Origin: JAUVXY01 sp964392345
GTDB lineage: Bacteria > Actinomycetota > Humimicrobiia > Humimicrobiales > Humimicrobiaceae
Reading direction: 5' to 3'
Assembly (NCBI GenBank): GCA_964392345.1
Contig: CAYMPQ010000025.1
Span: forward strand, 1 to 21,084
DNA: 21,084 nucleotides
This document shows positions 14,985 through 21,084 of this stretch, piece by piece (within the stretch, counting starts at the first letter, position 1; the number at the start of each line of letters is the position of its first letter). A program made the position numbers and the translations under genes. The notes under the pieces are model-generated. The model was not told where the DNA came from, did not search any database, and saw only the letters and a list, made by a program, of their open reading frames with translations.

Positions 14985-15839
14985 TTAGTACATATAACCC
15001 CTTAAAACATTTCTTGAGACTGTGATATTGCTATTTTTGTGCTCTTTTAGAAATGTTGCTGGAAAAGATGGGGCTGGATCTAAAAATATAGCTTTTCTCA
15101 AAACCGCAGACTGCCAGCTGTGTTCCAAATAAAACCTTAGCTCCCCTGCCATAAACATTTCAACCATCCCAATGGTAATACACCTTTTAGGGATAAATTC
15201 GGTGTGGCCTCCATACTTTAAGCTATTTACTACTATCGTATCTTTAGAAACATCCAATACTCTTGTCTTCAACCGCCTGAATTCACCAGCAGTTATCAAA
15301 CTTTCATCCATTGGCTCATTAAAAGCAATATGCCCATTTATTCCAACCCCACCAAAACAAATATCTACTCCGCCTAATTCTTCTATCACGTTTTCTATTT
15401 CTCCAGTATTGTCTGGATCAGGAAAATATATATTCTCTGGCTTTACCTTCAAATCATCATCTAAAAGATTAAATAAATTTTTTTTCATAAAACCTCTAAA
15501 ACTTAACAGGTGATTTTCTGGAATGTAGCTATCGCTGTCATCTAAATATTCATCCATATTGATAGTAATTAAATTTTTACAGCTTATTCTTTCTGCATTG
15601 CAGATTCTGGCAAATCTCTTGTACTGGCCTGTTGGACCAACAGGTAATATAAATGAAGTAATATTACCTTTTTGGTTGTTTTCTTTAAGTTTATTTGCCA
15701 TAACCCTTGCTATATTATTGTAAATGTCTGTTTTATCCTCTACTAAATAAACTTTTATCCCGGTATTATTTAAAATTTCTTCTTCGCTAATCTTGAAAAA
15801 ATCCATTTTGTTTGTCTTTTGTGCCAGGGACTGTTTCAT
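14985..15839 (-). CDS. Glucosamine-6-phosphate deaminase-like (NagB-family) protein, second copy
   Basis: This 284-residue NagB-family enzyme is paralogous to the gene at 4865-5779. Motifs: LPVGPTGQY (65-73), INMDEYLD (93-100, Asp96 in the place of E. coli Asp72), GGVGINGHIAFNEP (163-176; Asn168 at the Asp141 position, His170 and Glu175 kept) and LKTRVLDVSKDT. It shares PVGPT.QY and MDEYLD with the other copy and differs from classical NagB, so both belong to one divergent branch. It starts 2 nt after the ROK stop; AGGAGG lies 12 nt upstream within the repressor gene, so the two are translated together. Expected product is a ketose phosphate plus ammonia, but the changed active-site residue leaves the exact amino sugar uncertain. 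Confidence 0.85.
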   Translation of the reverse strand: MKQSLAQKTNKMDFFKISEEEILNNTGIKVYLVEDKTDIYNNIARVMANKLKENNQKGNITSFILPVGPTGQYKRFARICNAERISCKNLITINMDEYLDDSDSYIPENHLLSFRGFMKKNLFNLLDDDLKVKPENIYFPDPDNTGEIENVIEELGGVDICFGGVGINGHIAFNEPMDESLITAGEFRRLKTRVLDVSKDTIVVNSLKYGGHTEFIPKRCITIGMVEMFMAGELRFYLEHSWQSAVLRKAIFLDPAPSFPATFLKEHKNSNITVSRNVLRGYMY

Positions 15840-15841
15840 TT

Positions 15842-17110
15842 TTAAGATAATACCTCCTGCTCAATCTTATAAGGAAATTTACCTAATAGAAAAGCCTCCA
15901 TTGCCATCATGGAAGCACCTATTACCCCTGAATCCTCACCCAGCAAGGACAGCCTGATATAAGGCATTTTAAAAGGAACTGCCTTTTCAACTAAATTCGT
16001 AATTGGCTTAACAAATAGCTTATCTGCTTCTGGAAGATTGCAGATATCACCGCCCAAAATTATAATCTGAGGATTTAAAATCAGGATTAAATTAATTACT
16101 GCAATTGATAAAAATTTAACCGTCTCTTCTATTATCTCGTTTGCTAACACGTCCCCTGCAATAGCTGCTCTGCATACCATAGAAGGCTCTACATTATCAA
16201 TATCATTTTTTACAATATCTACAATTGAAGTTTTTCTGCCCTTGCTGATAGCTTCAATTGCTTTTTTCTTGATGCTTCTAACAGACGCAAATTTTTCAAG
16301 GAATCCCTTATTCTTAATCTTAAAACCTAAATTTTCTGAATTAATTATTGTAAATCCGATCTCGCCTGCTGAACCATATGAACCCCTTAACAGGTGGTTA
16401 TCAATAATTATTCCAGCACCAATTCCATTGCTTATTTCAACAAATACAACATCTGTAAAACTCTTTCCTTCTCCATAGTTCTTTTCAGCCAGAGTAGCCA
16501 AATTAACATTATTATCTATAAATACAGGAATATTAAATTTACCGGTAATGCTGTCCTTTAAATTTAAATCTCTCCAGTTTCCATAAAGAGGCGCGCTAAT
16601 AATTTTGCCTGAATTTGTGTCAACATCTGCTGGTACGCCAATACACATTACCTTAAGTTCAGATGCTTTTAGTTTTTGTCTGCTACCTTTATTGCTGCTC
16701 AAAATTTTACCAATCTCATTGATTAATGCACTTTCCATATCTTTGCTGTCAAGAATTTTAAAGCCCCAGTACTTCTCAATTATTTTTCCACTAAAATCAG
16801 CAAGAGCAGCCCTCATTCTTTCCCTCCCTAAATCAATTCCAAGCACATAACCCCTGCCAGAATTTATCTCAAGAAGTGTTGGCCTTTTTCCACCTGCGGT
16901 TTTCAGTTTTTCTGTCTCAATAACATAACCGTCTTTAATAAGTTTATCTACAACCCTTGATACTGCGGGGGCGCTAATTCCCAAACCTCTTGATATCTTT
17001 GCCCTTGAAATAGGCCCATTTTCATGAAGATAATTAAATATTATTGATATATTAATCTTGTATTGCAGCTCTGAACTTACGGTTCTTGAAAATTTTAATG
17101 ATCTTTCCAT
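15842..17110 (-). CDS. ROK-family transcriptional repressor (NagC/XylR type)
   Basis: This 422-residue regulator has an N-terminal winged helix (about 20-80: ISIIFNYLHENGPISR, then ISRGLGISAPAVSRVVDKLI and a GGKRPTLLEIN wing). An ASKHA sugar-binding domain starts at GYVLGIDLGRERMR (88-100). Further marks are FIDNNVNLATLAE (197-209), where the Asp of kinase NDxN motifs is Asn, consistent with no kinase activity, and NGIGAGIII (228-236). After GEIGF the ROK zinc motif (His plus CxCGxxGC) is absent. It most likely binds a pathway sugar and controls the block, including its own gene. The ATG has no SD, and a TATACT box lies 8 bp upstream, so the mRNA may be leaderless. Confidence 0.9.
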   Translation of the reverse strand: MERSLKFSRTVSSELQYKINISIIFNYLHENGPISRAKISRGLGISAPAVSRVVDKLIKDGYVIETEKLKTAGGKRPTLLEINSGRGYVLGIDLGRERMRAALADFSGKIIEKYWGFKILDSKDMESALINEIGKILSSNKGSRQKLKASELKVMCIGVPADVDTNSGKIISAPLYGNWRDLNLKDSITGKFNIPVFIDNNVNLATLAEKNYGEGKSFTDVVFVEISNGIGAGIIIDNHLLRGSYGSAGEIGFTIINSENLGFKIKNKGFLEKFASVRSIKKKAIEAISKGRKTSIVDIVKNDIDNVEPSMVCRAAIAGDVLANEIIEETVKFLSIAVINLILILNPQIIILGGDICNLPEADKLFVKPITNLVEKAVPFKMPYIRLSLLGEDSGVIGASMMAMEAFLLGKFPYKIEQEVLS

Positions 17111-17164
17111 ATTAATAAAGTATAAAATAGTTTGTTAATTACTGTTAGTAACTAAAATACTAAC
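17111..17164 (-). promoter_or_regulatory. Promoter and operator of the ROK-deaminase operon
   Basis: On the minus strand TATACT (17119-17124) is a -10 box with CTAACA 18 bp upstream as a four-of-six -35. The -35 lies inside an inverted repeat, GTTAGTA (17144-17150) and TACTAAC (17158-17164), which also contains the tight palindrome TTAGT-A-ACTAA (17145-17155). This fits self-repression by the ROK protein. The predicted transcript would start at or within a base or two of the ATG. Confidence 0.55.
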
Positions 17165-17333
17165 GAAAATTATTCCCCCTGTCAAATAATTTTTTGGATT
17201 TTTTTGGATTTTCCTAAAGCCTTATCTTTTAGATTTGAATATTTTAAGTTATCTTTTCCTGCACAGCCTGATGGCTGACCTTGCACTATAATATGCTAAG
17301 AAAAAATTATCTATTATTTTATAATATTAAACT

Positions 17334-17385
17334 AAATTTCCTTTACATAAGGAAATTTTGGTTATATAATTACCCTTACAAAAGG
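17334..17385 (+). promoter_or_regulatory. Consensus promoter of the ATPase gene with two related palindromes
   Basis: TTTACA (17342-17347) and TATAAT (17365-17370) are separated by exactly 17 bp. The -35 is buried in a palindrome: AAATTTCCTT (17334-17343), TACAT, AAGGAAATTT (17349-17358). A second related element, CCTT-ACAA-AAGG (17374-17385), covers the predicted transcription start and the SD site. The two centres are about 33 bp apart, close to three helical turns. This is a convincing repressible promoter; the regulator is unknown. Confidence 0.7.
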
Positions 17386-17393
17386 AAACTTTT

Positions 17394-18686
17394 ATGAGGA
17401 AAGAAGTAATAAAAAAGACAATAGCAGATTTTCATTCTTCAATGATGCCTTCAGCAAAACCAAGGTCGTTAGAGATCCCTTTGAAAACTGGAAAAATCAT
17501 TACCATGACCGGGGTTAGAAGAAGTGGAAAAACTTACCAATTATATAATGTAATAAAGGCTTTGATTGAAAAACAAGTCCCTGTAAAAAATCTTCTATAT
17601 TTTAATTTTGAGGACGAGAGAATTGATGAGCAAACTTTCATTTTAAATAATCTTATAGACGCCTATAGAGAATTATATCCTGATTTAAAATTAGAAGATT
17701 GTTATTTTTTATTCGATGAGATTCAAAATATTAAAGGCTGGGAAAAGTTTTTAAGAAGACTTTATGATCGGGTATCTAAAAATATTTTTATAACTGGATC
17801 AAATTCAAAACTACTTAGCAAAGAGATTTCAACATCGCTAAGGGGAAGGAGCATAAATTATGAGGTGTTTCCACTAAGTTTTAAAGAGTACCTTGATTTC
17901 TTAGGAGTAGAAATAACTCTATATACATCTGAATCAACTGCAAAAATAATAAAATGCCTAGGAAAATACCTATATAATGGTGGATTTCCGGAGCTCATCG
18001 ATATGGACGACTGGATAAGAAACAGGGTGCTGCAGGAATATTTTGATGTAATGATCCTGAGAGATATAATAGAAAGATATGAGATTAAACAATCAAAGAT
18101 TCTGAAATATTTTTGTAAGCGGGTTGTTGGCAATAGCGCACAGGAATTTAGCGTAAATAAAATCTTTAAAGAATTAAAATCGCAGGGCTATAAAATAAGC
18201 AAAGATACCCTTTATGAATTCCAGTCCCATGTGGAGTCCATTTATCTTGCACTCTTTCTGCCAAAACATTCTCATTCATTTCTAAAATCCGAACTCGCAA
18301 TGAAAAAAGCCTATTGTATTGATACAGGACTTGCATCAGCTCTTGATTTTTATTTCTCACAGAATAATGGCAGGCTTCTTGAAAATCTTATCTTTCTTGA
18401 GCTAAAAAAAGCTGGTAAAAAAGTAGCCTACTATTCTAGCAATTTTGAATGTGATTTTGTGGTCTATAAAGGAAAGAGCATCTCTGATGCAATACAGGTC
18501 TGTTTTAATTTAAACAGCAGTCATTCAACAAGAGTACGGGAGATTAATAGTATTATAAATACTTGTAAACTTCTGGGTTTAAAAGAAGGTAAGATTGTAA
18601 CAATATCTGAAGAAGAGAAGTTGTCTCATGACAATATTGATATCAGAATAATACCTGCGTATAAATTTATCCTTTCTGATATATAA
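17394..18686 (+). CDS. AAA-type ATPase with DUF4143 domain
   Basis: This 430-residue protein is from the common bacterial and archaeal AAA_14/DUF4143 family, whose cell function is unknown. The ATPase part has Walker A GVRRSGKT (40-47), Walker B CYFLFDEIQ (103-111, Asp108 and Glu109), the IFITGSNSKLLSKE sensor segment (131-144) and LRGR (149-152). The C-terminal domain has the DUF4143 pattern LLENLIFLEL, then a YYSSNFECDFVV strand, resembling a PD-(D/E)XK nuclease core; the place of the usual ExK motif is IQVCF, so nuclease activity is doubtful. The ATG is set by AAAGGA 7 nt upstream. It is transcribed away from the sugar block and is likely an independent unit. A small hairpin (18685-18699) follows the stop but has no T-run. 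Confidence 0.9.
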   Translation: MRKEVIKKTIADFHSSMMPSAKPRSLEIPLKTGKIITMTGVRRSGKTYQLYNVIKALIEKQVPVKNLLYFNFEDERIDEQTFILNNLIDAYRELYPDLKLEDCYFLFDEIQNIKGWEKFLRRLYDRVSKNIFITGSNSKLLSKEISTSLRGRSINYEVFPLSFKEYLDFLGVEITLYTSESTAKIIKCLGKYLYNGGFPELIDMDDWIRNRVLQEYFDVMILRDIIERYEIKQSKILKYFCKRVVGNSAQEFSVNKIFKELKSQGYKISKDTLYEFQSHVESIYLALFLPKHSHSFLKSELAMKKAYCIDTGLASALDFYFSQNNGRLLENLIFLELKKAGKKVAYYSSNFECDFVVYKGKSISDAIQVCFNLNSSHSTRVREINSIINTCKLLGLKEGKIVTISEEEKLSHDNIDIRIIPAYKFILSDI

Positions 18687-18708
18687 CCAGATCTTGGTTT
18701 AAAAAATC

Positions 18709-18810
18709 ATCCTTCTTAACGGGTTTGCAAAGGTTAAATGCAAGAGCTGTGGTCATGAATATCTTCTCGCTTTTTCATGTAAAAGAAGGTATTTTGTAGT
18801 TTATGAATAA
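18709..18810 (+). pseudogene. Remnant of IS91-type transposase zinc-finger domain
   Basis: The frame ending at the TAA at 18808-18810 encodes NGFAKVKCKSCGHEYLLAF followed by SCKRR. This closely resembles the N-terminal zinc-binding domain of IS91/IS801-family transposases, where GFARVRC..CG.E.LLAFSCK.R.FCPSC is typical. The next cysteine pair and all of the catalytic domain are missing: after CKRRYF the sequence goes to VVYE and stops. No start codon or SD belongs to it. The end of the remnant overlaps the first codons of the lytic transglycosylase gene in another frame, so an old insertion or deletion probably rearranged that gene's upstream region. Confidence 0.65.
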
Positions 18811-21084
18811 AAAAATTAATTTTTTAAAAATTACTGCGCTTATTGTAACCTTGGCTATTGGGTTTTCCATGATATTTTCTGCTGCAGGATGCAGTAAATT
18901 AGATGTAGAAATATTTGGAGTTGAAATAGGGGAAAGCGATGAAAGCCTCCTGCAGGATAAAGACGATGCAGCAATAAAAGAAGAAGCCAACAGTAAAAAT
19001 TACAATGACCCACAGGCCACCTCAGCAAATGAGAGCACACAGAATAGCTCTGATAGCACCTACGGCGACAACAATACCAGCCAGGCAGACAATTACTATC
19101 CATACACAGATATGGAAAACGAAAGATACAAAAGCAGTAATTTGGAAATTTCAAAACAAAGAGAGTATTTTCAAGAAGGGCTGGAACATTTTCAAGATGG
19201 GTCCTACTTGCTGGCCGAATATTATTTAAATAAGGTAAAAGATGATTATCTCATACTCCAGGATCACGTCCTATACTATTTAGCTAAAAGTCTGCTAATG
19301 CAAGAAAAATTTGATCTTGCAGAAGAGTATTATTCAAAATTGATACAATTTTTTCCTGACAGCATTTGGGCAGAAAAATCAAACTTGGAGTATGCTGATT
19401 TGTTCTTTTTAAAAAACGATTATGTCGCTGCTGAAGAAGAATATAACAATTTTTTTAATAATTTTCATGATTCCGATTATATTCCATATTGTTTGTTTCA
19501 ATTAGCTGCCTGCAAGGAAAAAAATGAAAAATATGCCAGCGCTTATGAAAATTATAAAGAAATATGGCTGCAGTATCCTGCAAGCGAGTATTCACAAAAA
19601 GCTCTTGACAGCCTGAATAGATTAACAGAAGAAAATTCAATGGAAATATTTATCCCTTCTGTAGAACAAATTTACGCCAGGGGGGAGATATTTTTTAGCT
19701 TCTATAACTACAATAGCGCAATAGAAGAGTTTGATAAAATCTTAGGGGAAAATTACGTTTCAAGCCTGCCGTCCCAGTTATATAGCAAAACACTTTTTAA
19801 TAAGGGTATGTGTTATTACAACCTGAGGGATTATGACAAATCAAAGGACTACCTGTCCTCATGTTATGAAAAATTCCCCTCAAGCAGTGTTGCTGATGAC
19901 AGCCTTTATTTTTTGGGGAGAGTTTTTACTAACCTTGACATGGATAATAAAGCTATCACCTACTATCAGAATCTTTTAAACAGATTCCCTCAAAGCAATT
20001 ACAGCGATGACGCCCTTTACAGGCTGGGGAGGATTTACTTTTTTAGAGATGATTTCAAAAATGCATCTGCAAGTTACAAAAGGATAATTAATGAATACCC
20101 GAATGGAGACAAGCTGCCTGAAAGTTATTGGGAGCTTGGGTGGGTCCAATACATAAGTGGTGACTGGAGCTCTTCAAAAAATACCTTTAGGGACATGGCG
20201 GCTTCATTTAGCGGGACTTCTCTTGAAGAAAAAGCTCTTTTCTGGCAGGCAAAATGCTGCCAGAAACTTGGAGATGACAACAAGGCAGCAGATTTGTATA
20301 AAAAAATCGTCAGCATAAATTCTTATTCCTATTACACATTTGCATCCAGCGATCTGCTTGCAGAGCTGCACTCAGAAATACATATTCCTGAAATTAATAC
20401 CTCGATGCGTCCTTGCAATCCAGAGATAGCAGATTTAATACCAGATGTTTACAAGAATTTAGAACCCGGCAAAATAGAAAGCTACCAGGACATTACACAT
20501 ATTGAAAAAGCAAAAGAACTATTAAAATTGGAGTACCGCATAAGCGCATCCCTTGAAATAGAAGCAGGCAGCAAAGAGCTTTCGGAAGATCCTATAAAAA
20601 TTCTTGGAGTTTCCACACTTTTCCTGCAAGCTGAGGATTATATAAATTCTCAGAAGTTAATCAGCCGGTACTACACAAAGCTTAAATCAACTTTAACAGG
20701 CCCATACAGAGATTATTTTTACTACCTTAACTATCCATATGGTTATAGAAACTATGTTGATTATTACAGCCGCCAGCATAACCTTGACCCTTTATTCACT
20801 CTTGCTGTCATAAGAGAAGAAAGCAGGTTTCAGCCAGATGCCGGGTCATTTGCCGGAGCATTGGGACTTATGCAGATTATACCTTCCACAGGACAGAGCA
20901 TTGCAAAGCAAATAGGGATATCAAATTTTGACAACAGCATGCTTTTAGATTCTGAAACCAACATAAAAATGGGAACTTTTTATCTAAGGCAGCAGTTAGA
21001 TAATTTTAATCAAAATAAATTTTATGCGTGCGGAGCATACAACGGAGGACCAGGCAACATGAGTAAATGGATCTCCAAATGGGG
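18803..21084 (+). CDS. Lipoprotein lytic transglycosylase with TPR-like repeats (3' end outside window)
   Basis: At least 760 residues are present and the frame is open at the window edge. A signal peptide ends in lipobox SAAGC with Cys30 as the lipid anchor. A Ser/Asn/Gln-rich linker (about 55-110) is followed by many TPR-like repeats (about 115-500), for example YFQEGLEHFQDGSYLLAEYY and repeated FPxSxxxDDALYxLG-type units. A Slt70-like catalytic domain starts near 655: LAVIREESRF with catalytic Glu673, GALGLMQIIPSTG, SETNIKMGTFYL and CGAYNGGPGN. It would cleave peptidoglycan strands from a membrane-anchored position. The ATG at 18803 is the only usual start; its SD (AAGAAGG) is 13 nt away, which is long, and this junction carries the transposase remnant. 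The protein resembles YfgC/YbgF-like repeat scaffolds fused to SLT. Confidence 0.9.
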   Translation, partial: MNKKINFLKITALIVTLAIGFSMIFSAAGCSKLDVEIFGVEIGESDESLLQDKDDAAIKEEANSKNYNDPQATSANESTQNSSDSTYGDNNTSQADNYYPYTDMENERYKSSNLEISKQREYFQEGLEHFQDGSYLLAEYYLNKVKDDYLILQDHVLYYLAKSLLMQEKFDLAEEYYSKLIQFFPDSIWAEKSNLEYADLFFLKNDYVAAEEEYNNFFNNFHDSDYIPYCLFQLAACKEKNEKYASAYENYKEIWLQYPASEYSQKALDSLNRLTEENSMEIFIPSVEQIYARGEIFFSFYNYNSAIEEFDKILGENYVSSLPSQLYSKTLFNKGMCYYNLRDYDKSKDYLSSCYEKFPSSSVADDSLYFLGRVFTNLDMDNKAITYYQNLLNRFPQSNYSDDALYRLGRIYFFRDDFKNASASYKRIINEYPNGDKLPESYWELGWVQYISGDWSSSKNTFRDMAASFSGTSLEEKALFWQAKCCQKLGDDNKAADLYKKIVSINSYSYYTFASSDLLAELHSEIHIPEINTSMRPCNPEIADLIPDVYKNLEPGKIESYQDITHIEKAKELLKLEYRISASLEIEAGSKELSEDPIKILGVSTLFLQAEDYINSQKLISRYYTKLKSTLTGPYRDYFYYLNYPYGYRNYVDYYSRQHNLDPLFTLAVIREESRFQPDAGSFAGALGLMQIIPSTGQSIAKQIGISNFDNSMLLDSETNIKMGTFYLRQQLDNFNQNKFYACGAYNGGPGNMSKWISKW

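Noticed and set aside
1..21084. CRISPR arrays, rRNA genes or intact tRNA genes
   Set aside because: No regularly spaced repeats, rRNA sequence or full cloverleaf was seen on either strand. The only short tandem repeat is within the binding-protein linker.

Overview
The window is low-GC bacterial DNA with strong Shine-Dalgarno (SD) sites of the AGGAGG type, lipoprotein signal peptides, BadF- and ROK-family sugar proteins, and an oxidoreductase carrying an Fe-S cluster and flavin. This suggests an anaerobic, sugar-fermenting bacterium such as a Clostridia, Halanaerobiia or Atribacterota-like lineage. That placement is an inference from style; there is no rRNA or other phylogenetic marker here.

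Positions 1-2360 are a worn accessory region. It holds a very AT-rich gene of unknown function whose frame is broken at an A7 run, then a gene-free AT-rich stretch with one hairpin, then a 25-bp fragment of a tRNA 3' end (a likely integration scar). Next come decayed pieces of a cation-diffusion-facilitator transporter and of a PadR-type regulator, both on the minus strand. An intact Phd/YefM-RelE toxin-antitoxin operon follows; its toxin gene overlaps the PadR remnant. A lone YgiT-type zinc-finger gene (2407-2685, plus strand) closes the region.

Positions 2698-17110 are one block of twelve minus-strand genes for uptake and breakdown of a carbohydrate, probably an amino sugar or N-acetylated glycoside. 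In transcription order they are: a ROK repressor, a NagB-like deaminase, a 299-bp leader, an Fe-S/flavin 'old yellow enzyme' type reductase, an RbsB-like lipoprotein, an RbsA-like ATPase, an RbsC-like permease, a PIG-L deacetylase, a sugar isomerase/epimerase, a Gfo/Idh/MocA dehydrogenase, a second NagB-like deaminase, a UroD-family protein and a BadF-type N-acetylglucosamine kinase. No NagA is present. The PIG-L enzyme could remove the acetyl group before phosphorylation, giving the order deacetylate, phosphorylate, deaminate. The dehydrogenase, isomerase and reductase would suit oxidative cleavage of an unusual glycoside. Both NagB-like proteins lack the aspartate of the NDGH motif, so their exact substrate is open.

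Positions 17111-18686 hold the divergent regulatory region and a plus-strand AAA/DUF4143 ATPase. Its consensus promoter is wrapped in two related palindromes. A short remnant of an IS91-type transposase zinc finger follows. From 18803 to the window edge runs a large lipoprotein lytic transglycosylase with TPR-like repeats; its 3' end is outside the window.
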